The notes under the pieces: generated by a model
The model's input: the letters and a program-made list of their open reading frames with translations, nothing else
What the model was told of the DNA's origin: nothing
Database searches by the model: none
Source: Zetaproteobacteria bacterium CG_4_9_14_3_um_filter_49_83
GTDB taxonomy: Bacteria; Pseudomonadota; Zetaproteobacteria; Mariprofundales; Mariprofundaceae
Assembly: GCA_002791545.1 (NCBI GenBank)
Contig: PFXG01000025.1
Span: forward strand, 1-64,000
DNA: 64,000 bases
Direction of reading: 5' to 3'
Translations under genes and position numbers: made by a program
Shown here: piece after piece, positions 23,721 to 32,375 of the stretch
Layout of the letters: each line of letters begins with the position of its first letter
Numbering within the stretch: the first letter of the stretch is position 1

Positions 23721-24484
23721 CAGTGAAGCTGCTTCATGCTGTAGCGATAGCCTGCACCGCGAACCGTTTGAATACAGTCTCCCAGTTGCACGCCTTGCGG
23801 GCTGCACGTATCCAGCGACTTACGCAAACGTTTGATTGTTACATCAACAGTCCGTTCTTCGATATAGGTATTAACACCCCAGACATGGTCGAGTAAATAT
23901 TCCCTGCTTCTGACTTTTTCAGGTTTATTCATCAGAACCTGTAATAATTTAAACTCCAGCGGCCGCAGATCAAGATCGTGTCCGTTGGCAGTGACCCGCA
24001 TGGTTTCGGTGTCTAGCTGAATCAATTGCTCGGATGACAGTGCGCGCTGTTGTGTCGCAATAGCGCGCCGCAACAAAGCGCGAACACGGGCAATCAGTTC
24101 GTCGGGCTCGAAGGGCTTTGCCAGATAATCATCAGCACCTTCATCAAGTCCGCGAACTTTTTCCTCGTGCATGTCCAGAGCCGTAACCATAATGATCGGC
24201 AACGAAGTCAACCGATCGTGTTTGCGAATCCAGCGTGCCAGCTCCAGGCCGCGCATGCCGGGAATCATCCGATCCAGAATCAGCAGCTTAAAGGGTTGAT
24301 TTTTCAATATACCGGCGGCTTCACTGCCATTACCACAAATCAGTGTACTGTAACCGGCCTGTTGCAGATGAATCTGAATCAGTCGCGCGATATGCGCATC
24401 GTCTTCGATAATCAGAATATCAATATCTGATGCATGAAAGCTATTGGAGTCGTTAGATGAATGAAGAGTGCTGGTACCAGTCAT
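23720..24484 (-). CDS. phoB: phosphate response regulator PhoB (OmpR family)
   Basis: The 254-residue regulator has a receiver domain with the acidic pair in LIIEDDAHIARL, the phospho-acceptor Asp in KLLILDRMIPGMRGLEL and the switch Lys in DYLAKPFEPDEL. A C-terminal OmpR/PhoB winged helix follows (VRSREYLLDHVWG, ERTVDVTIKRLRKSLD, IQTVRGAGYRYS). It binds Pho boxes, two of which lie upstream of this operon and of the divergent porin gene. Compared with typical PhoB it has about 20 extra N-terminal residues rich in Ser and Asn. The start overlaps the stop of the upstream cNMP-binding gene by four bases. Confidence 0.93.
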   Translation of the reverse strand: MTGTSTLHSSNDSNSFHASDIDILIIEDDAHIARLIQIHLQQAGYSTLICGNGSEAAGILKNQPFKLLILDRMIPGMRGLELARWIRKHDRLTSLPIIMVTALDMHEEKVRGLDEGADDYLAKPFEPDELIARVRALLRRAIATQQRALSSEQLIQLDTETMRVTANGHDLDLRPLEFKLLQVLMNKPEKVRSREYLLDHVWGVNTYIEERTVDVTIKRLRKSLDTCSPQGVQLGDCIQTVRGAGYRYSMKQLH

Positions 24485-25020
24485 TTTCCCCTGCCGAGCG
24501 CGAAATGGTGCATGTTTGCATATTCTGTTTCAAGTTTCAGTGAGGTCATCGACAGTAACCGAAACATGAAAAACAGCAACTGGTTACCCATGGCAGGGTC
24601 TTCCAGAGTGATCACATCAAACAGGCAACGGTCAAGCATCAGCAGGGTGCCATCTGATGCGGCGCGTAAGGTTGCGGCATGCGGGCGTTGACCATCGAGA
24701 AATGAAAGTACACCAAAGACATCGCCGGTGCTTAGCTGGGTAAAGACTTCCTGAAACGGGTCAATGGCATTAACTTTTCCATCTAAAACAAGGTGAATGA
24801 CACGAGAACTGGTAGAGCCGCCGGTATAAAAAATGTCATCGTGAGTAAATTTTCTCTCTTCCATACAGTTGTATAAGTCCTGCATGGCCTGATCCGTTAG
24901 ATCGCTCAGTAATGGCAACTGGCGAAATAATTGGTAGGATTTGCTGGACTCAATCAGCGCGTTAAGGATAGCTGGCTCGTTATTGCGAGCATAAGATTTT
25001 CGTGTTGTTTCAATAACCAT
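24481..25020 (-). CDS. cNMP-binding (Crp-like effector) domain protein lacking HTH
   Basis: The 179-residue protein is a single cyclic-nucleotide-binding beta-barrel of the CRP/FNR type (about residues 35-140: LFRQLPLLSDLTDQAMQDL, then LVLDGKVNAID and STGDVFGVLSFL). It ends with a C helix and 20 further residues, with no DNA-binding domain. The typical phosphate-binding cassette of Crp (GELAL) is not conserved (FGVLSFLDGQRPHAATL, where Arg follows at a similar spot), so ligand binding is open. It is the first gene of the operon and is coupled to phoB by an ATGA overlap. A Pho box lies about 80-100 bp upstream. A link between PhoBR and a second signal is inferred. Confidence 0.8.
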   Translation of the reverse strand: MVIETTRKSYARNNEPAILNALIESSKSYQLFRQLPLLSDLTDQAMQDLYNCMEERKFTHDDIFYTGGSTSSRVIHLVLDGKVNAIDPFQEVFTQLSTGDVFGVLSFLDGQRPHAATLRAASDGTLLMLDRCLFDVITLEDPAMGNQLLFFMFRLLSMTSLKLETEYANMHHFALGRGK

Positions 25021-25098
25021 GGGTTACTCCTGTTTGTCGTCCGCGTATTCGGACGAGTTCTTGTCTCTTGTAATTGACTGGCGAATATGCGGTAGAGA

Positions 25099-25116
25099 TA
25101 TTACAGCCATGTGACA
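25099..25116 (-). promoter_or_regulatory. Pho box for the cNMP-phoB-phoR operon
   Basis: Read on the minus strand, TGTCACA TGGC TGTAATA has two seven-base half-sites eleven bases apart, close to the PhoB consensus. It faces the minus-strand operon and suggests autoregulation of phoBR. Confidence 0.7.
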
Positions 25117-25127
25117 AGGGGGAGAGA

Positions 25128-25145
25128 TGTCATAATCGTGTCATA
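25128..25145 (+). promoter_or_regulatory. Pho box for the porin/pst genes
   Basis: TGTCATA ATCG TGTCATA is a perfect direct repeat of seven bases at eleven-base spacing, the textbook PhoB site. It lies about 118 bp ahead of the porin start and faces that gene. Confidence 0.85.
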
Positions 25146-25262
25146 TTTCTGGGCTAAGGTCTGCCTCGTTCCAAAAATAAAAGCAGGAAATACAACTCGC
25201 GAACATAATTTTCTTTATAAAAGGGAAGGCGTTCGATGAGATTTAAACAGGAGAAAACAAGA

Positions 25263-26345
25263 GTGGAAATGAAACAAATCATTAAATCCGCAGCCGTGAT
25301 AGCTGCATGTGCATTTGCAACACCGGTATTTGCTGGCGGCGTGACAATTGCCAATGATGGTACAAGCAAGTTGAAGCTGGAAGGAACCGTCTATGTTGGA
25401 ACAACGGATTACCGTGTAGAAAAATCGGTTGCGCCAGCACCATTAACGCAGACAACACGTACACGCAGCACATCGCTGGATCGTGCATATCTGGGTGTTA
25501 AGTATTACTTTGATGACAACTGGATGATGCGTATTACGTCTGACGTTAACAATGAAAAAGGTCTGGGTAAATCTCAGCAGGTGTTTTTGAAGTATGCTTA
25601 TCTGGAAGGAAAATTGGCAGGTAAAGCAGCTGTTTTGCGTCTGGGTCAGTCACATACACCATGGATCGACTATGAGCAGGGTCTTTGGAAGCACCGTTAT
25701 GTATCCAAAGTGATGTCAGATCAGTTTGGCTATGATTCATCATCAGAATTGGGCATTGGCCTGAAGGGTGATATTGATATGTTCCATTACTGGGTTACGA
25801 TGACTGATGGTAACTCTTATAGTTCTGCCAAGACCTATAAAACAGCGGGTACTGGTGAAGACTTGAGTGTTCGTTTAGGTGTAACGCCGATTGAAGGTTT
25901 GACGATTGATTTGCAGTTGATCAACGGCTTCAATGGTACCAAGACCAGCACTACGGCTGGTACCAAGCAGGCATTCACTCAGTTCATGGTAACCTATGGT
26001 ATGGGTAACGATTTCCGCGTAGGTGCTAACTACATCGCTGACAAGAAGACAACTGACGCAACAGGTCTTCCCGTGAATAAGACTGACGCGGTTGCACTTT
26101 GGGGCTGGGCAAACTTCGCCGATAACATGGGTGCATTTGCTCGTCTTGAAACACAAAAAGACAAGCTGGCTGTGATTAATGGTCAGAAAACAAATCGTTA
26201 TGTATTAGGCTTGGAGTATAACCCGGCTAAGCATATCAACCTGTCTTTGGCATATGATGATGCGAAAGTTACTAACCTGGCTGGTGTAGCTAACGATACA
26301 CAGCGTACACGTCGCTACGGCTTGTTCTCGCAGTTCACCTTCTAA
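25263..26345 (+). CDS. outer-membrane porin, phosphate-starvation inducible
   Basis: A signal peptide (KSAAVIAACAFATPVFAGG) is followed by a 330-residue chain of alternating amphipathic strands ending in Phe (YGLFSQFTF), the hallmark of an outer-membrane beta barrel. Strand-turn patterns such as RAYLGVKYYFDDNWMMRI and LGLEYNPAKHINLSLAYD repeat along it. The Pho box upstream and pstS downstream suggest that it admits phosphate, though I cannot assign it to OprP or PhoE by sequence alone. The GTG at 25263 has AGGAG at nine bases; ATG 25269 and the farther ATG 25236 are alternatives that do not change the mature protein. Confidence 0.8.
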   Translation: MEMKQIIKSAAVIAACAFATPVFAGGVTIANDGTSKLKLEGTVYVGTTDYRVEKSVAPAPLTQTTRTRSTSLDRAYLGVKYYFDDNWMMRITSDVNNEKGLGKSQQVFLKYAYLEGKLAGKAAVLRLGQSHTPWIDYEQGLWKHRYVSKVMSDQFGYDSSSELGIGLKGDIDMFHYWVTMTDGNSYSSAKTYKTAGTGEDLSVRLGVTPIEGLTIDLQLINGFNGTKTSTTAGTKQAFTQFMVTYGMGNDFRVGANYIADKKTTDATGLPVNKTDAVALWGWANFADNMGAFARLETQKDKLAVINGQKTNRYVLGLEYNPAKHINLSLAYDDAKVTNLAGVANDTQRTRRYGLFSQFTF

Positions 26346-26371
26346 TAGCGCAAAAAAAAATATCTCGTAAT

Positions 26372-26406
26372 GCTGGTGTGGCGTGTGCTGCACCAGCCCC
26401 CCCCCC
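26372..26406 (+). terminator. hairpin followed by a C10 tract
   Basis: GCTGGTG and CACCAGC pair around a 12-base loop, followed by ten C residues rather than T residues. It lies between the porin and pstS genes. Without a U-tract it is unlikely to be a full terminator; it could stabilise the porin mRNA end or reduce read-through to pstS. Confidence 0.4.
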
Positions 26407-26451
26407 TTCCCCAAAGTAATATAAGATTATGACGATTAAGAGGATACGCAC

Positions 26452-27504
26452 ATGAAAAAGATCATGATTACAACTGCGTCCCTGCTGATGGCTGCTACGG
26501 CAGCACAGGCTGGCGAGCAGATTCAGATTGTAGGTTCATCAACAGTTTACCCATTCTCCAGCTATGTGGCTGAAGAACTCGGTGCAACCACTAAAATTAA
26601 GACTCCGGTCGTAGAATCCACAGGATCCGGTGGCGGCATGAAATTATTTTGTGCTGGTGCAGGTCTGGATACACCTGATTTCACCAACGCATCACGTCGA
26701 ATGAAAGACAATGAATTTAAGACGTGTCAGGAAAACGGAGTAAAAGAGATTACGGAAATCGTGGTCGGCTATGATGGTATCGCTATTGCCCAGAGCAAGG
26801 AAGCGGCACCGATGAACCTGACGCGCAAGGAAATCATGCTGGCTGTTGCGGCTGAAGTTCCGAACAAAGCTGGCGATGGTTTGATTGCAAACCCATATCA
26901 CTTCTGGAATGAAATCAATTCCGAGCTGCCACATCGTAAGATTACTTTGTATGGCCCACCAACCTCTTCCGGTACACGTGACGCTTTTGAAGATATGATT
27001 CTGAAAGGCATCACCAAGCATATGAGTGTGTACACCAACCTGTACAAAGCTGATGAAAAGAAGAACAAGAAGTATAAGAAGTTCCATGAAATTCGTCAGG
27101 ATGGTGTGTATGTGCCAAGTGGTGAGAACGACAATCTGATCGTTCAAAAGCTGGCTAAAGATGTCGATGCACTGGGCATCTTCGGTTACAGCTATCTGGA
27201 ACAAAATATAGACTCTATTGCTGCAGCGACAGTGGAAGGCGTCGCTCCGGCTCCTGAAACAGTACAGAATGGTAGCTATAAACTGTCACGTTCATTGTAT
27301 TTCTACATCAAGAAATCTCATATCGGTCAGGTTAGCGGCATGAAAGAATATGCTAAACTGTTCACGTCTGAGCAGATGATTGGAGATGAAGGTGCTTGTG
27401 CTGGAATCGGCTTGATTCCATTACCGAAAGAAATGCGTGATCACTATCGCAAGCAGTTGGCAGATATGACCAATTTGACAGCGGAAGATCTTACCAGGAA
27501 ATAA
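26452..27504 (+). CDS. pstS: phosphate ABC transporter substrate-binding protein
   Basis: The 350-residue protein has a signal peptide (MITTASLLMAATAAQA). The PstS fold shows phosphate-binding segments: VGSSTVYPFSSYVAEELG, then STGSGGGMKLFCAG and GPPTSSGTRDAFEDM. It captures phosphate in the periplasm for PstCAB. Length and motifs are normal for the eukaryote-like/alphaproteobacterial PstS type. A Pho box before the porin probably serves it too, and a strong terminator follows, which implies that pstS can be made in excess of the transporter. Confidence 0.95.
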   Translation: MKKIMITTASLLMAATAAQAGEQIQIVGSSTVYPFSSYVAEELGATTKIKTPVVESTGSGGGMKLFCAGAGLDTPDFTNASRRMKDNEFKTCQENGVKEITEIVVGYDGIAIAQSKEAAPMNLTRKEIMLAVAAEVPNKAGDGLIANPYHFWNEINSELPHRKITLYGPPTSSGTRDAFEDMILKGITKHMSVYTNLYKADEKKNKKYKKFHEIRQDGVYVPSGENDNLIVQKLAKDVDALGIFGYSYLEQNIDSIAAATVEGVAPAPETVQNGSYKLSRSLYFYIKKSHIGQVSGMKEYAKLFTSEQMIGDEGACAGIGLIPLPKEMRDHYRKQLADMTNLTAEDLTRK

Positions 27505-27537
27505 CCGCAAGTAAAATTGCAGTAAATTGTAGTGATA

Positions 27538-27566
27538 AGCCAGCCGGGTGAGTCCGGCTGGCTTTT
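27538..27566 (+). terminator. intrinsic terminator after pstS
   Basis: GCCAGCCGG and CCGGCTGGC form a perfect nine-pair stem with loop GTGAGT, followed by TTTT. It separates pstS from pstC, a common arrangement that lets the binding protein be expressed more strongly. Confidence 0.9.
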
Positions 27567-27640
27567 CTGCGTTTTGCACTTAAGGTACGCTGGGCTTGAT
27601 TGGTCAGTTCGATGACGACACACTGTGAAGGATTATTGAT

Positions 27641-27670
27641 ATGACAGCTCACGAATGGATGCAGGTATGA
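27641..27670 (+). CDS. nine-codon leader ORF coupled to pstC
   Basis: ATG at 27641 has AAGGA eight bases upstream and encodes MTAHEWMQV. Its TGA stop overlaps the pstC ATG at 27667 (ATGA). pstC itself has no good ribosome-binding site, so ribosomes may reach it by reinitiation. It may be only a coupling device; no attenuation structure is apparent. Confidence 0.4.
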   Translation: MTAHEWMQV

Positions 27671-28923
27671 CAATCTCGACAATATTTATGTTATTTTTTG
27701 GGGGCCTGATTCCTTTGATGCTCATGGCCTACTGGCTGGCGCGGGGTAAGGCGATCCGCCTGGCGGTGGAGGGTAAGGGCGCTGGAACGCGCTTGCATTC
27801 GCTGCCGAGTTTTCATGGGTGGTATGCGGCCATCTGGATTTCACTTCCTGCATTGGCCAGCGGTTTTCTATTCAGCGTACTGCATTTGTCAGGTTTACTG
27901 GAAGTGCCGGGGCCGATGTTGCTTGCATCGTCTTTTTTACTTGCCGCTTCCGGACTTTGGATGGGTATGCAACACATCACTCTGGATTTTCGTGCCCGGC
28001 AGGCTGTTGAAAAAGTCATGCGTGGTATGTTGTTTGCTGCCGCAACGATTTCTATTCTGACAACAATTGGCATTGTGTTATCGGTTGTTTTTGAATCGAT
28101 ACGATTCTTCAAAGTGATTTCATTCTGGGATTTTATTACAGGTACCAAATGGCAACCGGATACGGCCTTTTTGATCGGTGCGGGTCGTGATACCACGGGC
28201 GTAGCCCCTCCATTATTCGGCTCAGTTCCTGTTTTTGCCGGCACATTTATGATCACCGCGATTGCCATGCTGGTGGCTGTTCCCGTTGGTTTATTCTCAG
28301 CAATTTATATGTCTGAATATGCAAGTTTCAGAGTACGAGGTCGTTTAAAGCCCATGCTGGAAATTCTGGCTGGCATCCCGACTGTTGTGTATGGCTTTTT
28401 TGCTGCCATTACCATCAGTCCAATAGTGGTGAAAGTGGCTCACGCCTTTGGTCTGGAGGCTTCATATACCAATGCGCTGGCGCCGGGTTTGATTATGGGT
28501 GTGATGATTATTCCATTTGTCTCATCGTTATCGGACGATGTGATTCGTGCGGTCCCGCAGAGCTTGCGTGATGGCTCGCTGGCGCTGGGTATGACCAAGG
28601 CCGAAACAATTCGCCATATCGTGCTTCCGGCAGCCATGCCCGGCATTGTTTCCGCTTTTTTGCTGGCGATGTCACGGGCTATTGGTGAGACCATGATTGT
28701 GGTGATGGCCGCAGGTTTGAGGCCAAATCTAACGATGAATCCGCTGGAAGGCATGACCACGGTGACCGTGAAAATCGTTGAAGCGCTGACCGGCGATCAG
28801 GAATTTGACTCAGCCTTTACCCTGGCGGCATTTGCGCTGGGGTTGGTGCTGTTAATGGTGACACTGACGTTGAATATTGTGTCGACGATTGTCGTTCGAA
28901 AGTTCAAGCAGAGGTATGAATAA
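27667..28923 (+). CDS. pstC: phosphate ABC transporter permease PstC
   Basis: The 418-residue permease has an extended N-terminal membrane region (two to three segments in the first 110 residues), as in the longer PstC variants. The usual six-helix permease core follows. The ABC-permease EAA-type loop is SLRDGSLALGMTKAETIRHI with the downstream LPAAMPGIVSAFLLAMSRAIG. It forms the inner-membrane channel with PstA. The ATG at 27667 overlaps the stop of a short leader ORF; ATG 27655 in the same frame would add four residues. Confidence 0.93.
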   Translation: MTISTIFMLFFGGLIPLMLMAYWLARGKAIRLAVEGKGAGTRLHSLPSFHGWYAAIWISLPALASGFLFSVLHLSGLLEVPGPMLLASSFLLAASGLWMGMQHITLDFRARQAVEKVMRGMLFAAATISILTTIGIVLSVVFESIRFFKVISFWDFITGTKWQPDTAFLIGAGRDTTGVAPPLFGSVPVFAGTFMITAIAMLVAVPVGLFSAIYMSEYASFRVRGRLKPMLEILAGIPTVVYGFFAAITISPIVVKVAHAFGLEASYTNALAPGLIMGVMIIPFVSSLSDDVIRAVPQSLRDGSLALGMTKAETIRHIVLPAAMPGIVSAFLLAMSRAIGETMIVVMAAGLRPNLTMNPLEGMTTVTVKIVEALTGDQEFDSAFTLAAFALGLVLLMVTLTLNIVSTIVVRKFKQRYE

Positions 28924-30105
28924 GTGGCTGAGTTAATGCTTAAATCCGCGTTGCAAAGCGATGCACGCAAACGCCGTCGCAATCGGGCTGATCGGCGATT
29001 CAAATGGTATGGCTTTACCGCATTGGTATTAGCGATGGCTTTTCTGGTGTTCTTTTTTATCGACATCATCGGTAAAGGCCTGCCTGCATTTCAGCAGGCT
29101 GAAATGCTTGTGCAGGTCAGTTATTCAGAAGCGGTGAAAGACAATTACAATCTCGCCCTGGACAAAATTTCACGCAAGCTGGTGAGCCGCTCCTGGCTAC
29201 GTACTATTCCAATGATGCTGGAAGATCACCCCGAGTTGGTGGGTACGACAAGCGAAGAGTGGGTCGTAACCGATTATCATATTGATCAGTTTCTTAAAGG
29301 GCACGAAGGCCATGGTCTGATAGAAAAAGACCAGAAGCTGGTAGAAAAGCTGTGTGAAGAAGGGAAAATCAAGCTGGCATTTAACAGTGGTTTTTTCACG
29401 CACGGTGATTCAAAAATGCCGGAAAATGCAGGCATACTGGCATCGGCTATCGGCTCGGTGCTGGTGCTATTGCTGACCATGCTGGTGGCGGTACCGATTG
29501 GTGTGATGACAGCGATTTACCTGGAAGAGTTTGCACCTGACAATCGTTTTACCCAGCTGATAGAAGTGAATATCAACAATCTGGCGGCTATTCCTTCGAT
29601 CTTATACGGCCTGCTTGGATTGGCGATATTTATTAATTTTATGGGAGTGCCGCGTTCGTCGGCACTGGCAGGGGGCTTGACGCTGGCACTGATGACGTTG
29701 CCGATCATTATTATTGCGACGCGAGCAGCACTTAGAGCTGTGCCTGAAACCATCCGTGAAGCTGCGTATGGGCTGGGTGCGTCGAATTTGCAAACCGTGT
29801 GGGATCATGTGTTGCCATTGGCTAAGCCGGGTATTCTGACTGGGGCCATTATTGGTCTGGCGCAAGCTATGGGTGAAACTGCGCCGCTGCTGATTGTCGG
29901 TATGATGGCCTATATCCCTGAAGCGCCGCATTCGATTCTGGAAGCAACAACCGTGCTGCCAGCGCAGGTGTATACCTGGTCCGGTGAATCGATCCGTGCT
30001 TTTGAAGAGCGTACGGCGGCTGGAATTATGGTGTTGCTGGCTGTTTTATTATCGATGAATGCATTGGCGGTACGATTGCGTAACCGCTCTGAAACGAATT
30101 GGTGA
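28924..30105 (+). CDS. pstA: phosphate ABC transporter permease PstA
   Basis: The 393-residue permease has an N-terminal membrane segment, then a periplasmic insert of about 120 residues (about 55-170), then the permease core. The EAA loop is [20 protein letters not shown] with [21 protein letters not shown]. The start is a GTG directly after the pstC stop; an ATG four codons later is possible. The long insert between the first and second helices is a feature of this longer PstA type. Confidence 0.93.
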   Translation: MAELMLKSALQSDARKRRRNRADRRFKWYGFTALVLAMAFLVFFFIDIIGKGLPAFQQAEMLVQVSYSEAVKDNYNLALDKISRKLVSRSWLRTIPMMLEDHPELVGTTSEEWVVTDYHIDQFLKGHEGHGLIEKDQKLVEKLCEEGKIKLAFNSGFFTHGDSKMPENAGILASAIGSVLVLLLTMLVAVPIGVMTAIYLEEFAPDNRFTQLIEVNINNLAAIPSILYGLLGLAIFINFMGVPRSSALAGGLTLALMTLPIIIIATRAALRAVPETIREAAYGLGASNLQTVWDHVLPLAKPGILTGAIIGLAQAMGETAPLLIVGMMAYIPEAPHSILEATTVLPAQVYTWSGESIRAFEERTAAGIMVLLAVLLSMNALAVRLRNRSETNW

Positions 30106-30112
30106 GGTTACA

Positions 30113-30880
30113 ATGAAGACAAAAAAGAACAAATTAACTGTTCGGAACCTGAAACTCTGGTATGGCGAGAGCGAGGCGCTGCATGGTATTGATCTGGATA
30201 TTGTCAGCGGTAAAGTGACTTCACTGATCGGACCTTCCGGCTGTGGTAAGTCGACATTTTTGCGTTGTTTTAATCGTATGAACGATCGTATCCCGAATTG
30301 CCGTGTGGAAGGCGAAGTGTTGCTGGAGGGTCACGATATTTATGCGCCGGATGTCGACGTGGTACAACTGCGCTCGCACGTTGGTATGGTGTTCCAGAAA
30401 CCGAATCCGTTTCCCAAGAGTATCTATGAAAACATCGCTTATGCCCCGCGTATTCACGGCATGGTAGACGATGGCGATGATATGGATGAGTTGGTCGAAA
30501 CAGCCCTTAAGCGCGCCAGTATCTGGGATGAGGTGAAGGATAAGCTGCAACAGCCCGGCACAGCACTTTCCGGTGGACAGCAGCAACGTTTGTGTATTGC
30601 CCGCACCATTGCCGTACAACCGGATGTGATTCTGATGGATGAACCGTGCTCGGCACTGGATCCGATTGCGACGGCTAAAATCGAAGAGTTGATGGATGAA
30701 CTCAAAGAAGATTACACCATCGTGATTGTGACACATAACATGCAACAGGCCGCACGCGCATCGGATTATACGGCTTATTTTTACCTGGGCGATTTGATTG
30801 AATATGGCGAAACACAGAAAGTGTTTACCACCCCCAGAGATCAGCGGACGGAAGATTACATTACCGGACGCTTCGGATAA
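30113..30880 (+). CDS. pstB: phosphate ABC transporter ATPase PstB
   Basis: The 255-residue ATPase has Walker [14 protein letters not shown], the Q-loop [20 protein letters not shown], the signature [10 protein letters not shown], Walker [13 protein letters not shown] and the switch IVTHNM. It powers phosphate import and relays transporter state to PhoR through PhoU. GAGG precedes the ATG at 30113, seven bases behind the pstA stop. Confidence 0.97.
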   Translation: MKTKKNKLTVRNLKLWYGESEALHGIDLDIVSGKVTSLIGPSGCGKSTFLRCFNRMNDRIPNCRVEGEVLLEGHDIYAPDVDVVQLRSHVGMVFQKPNPFPKSIYENIAYAPRIHGMVDDGDDMDELVETALKRASIWDEVKDKLQQPGTALSGGQQQRLCIARTIAVQPDVILMDEPCSALDPIATAKIEELMDELKEDYTIVIVTHNMQQAARASDYTAYFYLGDLIEYGETQKVFTTPRDQRTEDYITGRFG

Positions 30881-30895
30881 TTAAGGAGTACAGAT

Positions 30896-31603
30896 ATGAA
30901 TCAACATACCTTCAAACGATTTGAGGATGAACTGAACCTGCTCAAGTCAAAAACCGTTTCGATGGGGGGGCTGGTCGAGAAAGCCGTGCGCCGCTCGATG
31001 AAGGCACTGATGAATTATGATCAGAAACGGGCGACCAAGGTGATTGAACGTGACCGTGCGATCAATGCACTGGAAGTTGAAATCGATGAAATGACACGCT
31101 CACTGCTGGCATTGCGACAGCCGGCAGCCAGCGATCTGCGTCTGGTGATTGCAACGATTAAAATCGTGACCGACCTTGAGCGATGTGGTGATCTGGCGGA
31201 AGGCATTGCTGAGTATGCCTTGAAGGTTCATGAGCATCCGCATGCTCATATGGATAGTCTGGAAGTGTTGTCTGACCGTGTATTGCAACAGGTGAAAAGT
31301 GCACTGGATGCCTTTACTTATGACGATGTGAACGCTGCGCTACAAACCATTGAAAATGACAAACGTATCAATAAGCAATACAAAGCCATTGAGCGCGAAA
31401 ACCTGACCTATATGCTGGAAGATCCACGTTATATCAGTTCGGGCATGATGGTGGCGGCGATCAGTAAAAATCTCGAACGTATCGGTGATCATGCGGTCAA
31501 TATCTCTGAAATGGTGATTTATAAGGTGAAAGGCCACGATGTCCGTCACGTGGATCATGCTACCGCAGAGAGGCTGGTCAGCGGAGAGCTGGACGCGGAA
31601 TAA
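30896..31603 (+). CDS. phoU: phosphate signalling protein PhoU
   Basis: The 235-residue helical protein is made of two PhoU repeats. Each carries the metal-binding ExxxD-type motif: VTDLERCGDLAEGIAEYAL and SKNLERIGDHAVNISEMVI. PhoU damps PhoR signalling when phosphate is ample and restrains PstSCAB flux. AAGGAG precedes the start; it follows pstB by 15 bp. Confidence 0.96.
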   Translation: MNQHTFKRFEDELNLLKSKTVSMGGLVEKAVRRSMKALMNYDQKRATKVIERDRAINALEVEIDEMTRSLLALRQPAASDLRLVIATIKIVTDLERCGDLAEGIAEYALKVHEHPHAHMDSLEVLSDRVLQQVKSALDAFTYDDVNAALQTIENDKRINKQYKAIERENLTYMLEDPRYISSGMMVAAISKNLERIGDHAVNISEMVIYKVKGHDVRHVDHATAERLVSGELDAE

Positions 31604-31685
31604 CAAAATCTTCCTGAGATGGATTTCAGAGTGACCAGCTGACAAATATTCACTATAATTTTCTGCCGTCCGGGGGAGGAAAGTT

Positions 31686-32366
31686 ATGGTCAGAAGAAGT
31701 TCTATTACCAGCATGTTTGTCGGCTCGCCGATCAAACCCCTGCAACTACATATGGAAAAGGTGTGTGAATGTGCCGATCATCTGCCCCTTTTCTTCAAAG
31801 CATCTGCCGCCAAAGACAGCGCGGAATGTAAGCGTGTCCATAAGGCGATTGCCAAACTGGAAGGAGCGGCCGATGCCATCAAAATTGATCTGCGCAGCCA
31901 TCTGCCTAACAGTCTGTTTATGCCGATGCCGCGCGAGCAGATTCTCGATATTGTTCGCCTGCAAGATAAAATAGCCAATATATCGCAAGACATTTCCGGC
32001 ATTATGACCGGCAGAAAAACCGAGATTCCCGAACCGGTTATCGATTTGTTTATTGTTTTTGTGCAGCGCTCTGTCGATGCGGCACATCAGGCGAAACATG
32101 CTATCAATGAACTGGATGAGTTGGTCGAAACAGGCTTTCGGGGCCGACAGCTTGAGGTTGTTGAGAATATGATTGTGACGCTGGAAGTTATCGAAAAAGA
32201 AACCGATAAGCTGGAGCGGAAACTGCGCCACGCAATGTTTAAAATAGAAAAACAATATCCGCCACTGGATATGATGTTTCTCTATCGCATGATTGGCTGG
32301 ATCGGCAAACTGGCTGATGTCTCACACCAGGTCGGTGGCCGTATCCAATTGCTGATGGCTCGTTAA
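31686..32366 (+). CDS. DUF47 (PhoU-like, Pit accessory) protein
   Basis: The 226-residue, all-helical protein matches the DUF47 family (TIGR00153), distant relatives of PhoU. MFVGSPIKPLQLHMEKVCEC and RLQDKIANISQDISGIM are typical. Such genes are usually beside a low-affinity phosphate transporter and are thought to regulate it. Here the pit gene begins nine bases after the stop, which supports that role. GGGGGAGGAAAGTT is the ribosome-binding region. Confidence 0.9.
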   Translation: MVRRSSITSMFVGSPIKPLQLHMEKVCECADHLPLFFKASAAKDSAECKRVHKAIAKLEGAADAIKIDLRSHLPNSLFMPMPREQILDIVRLQDKIANISQDISGIMTGRKTEIPEPVIDLFIVFVQRSVDAAHQAKHAINELDELVETGFRGRQLEVVENMIVTLEVIEKETDKLERKLRHAMFKIEKQYPPLDMMFLYRMIGWIGKLADVSHQVGGRIQLLMAR

Positions 32367-32375
32367 GGGGAAGAC

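Noticed and set aside
31686-32366. Second PhoU copy
   Set aside because: The sequence fits the DUF47 family, which is related to PhoU but lacks the twin ExxxD motif pattern, and it is paired with pit.
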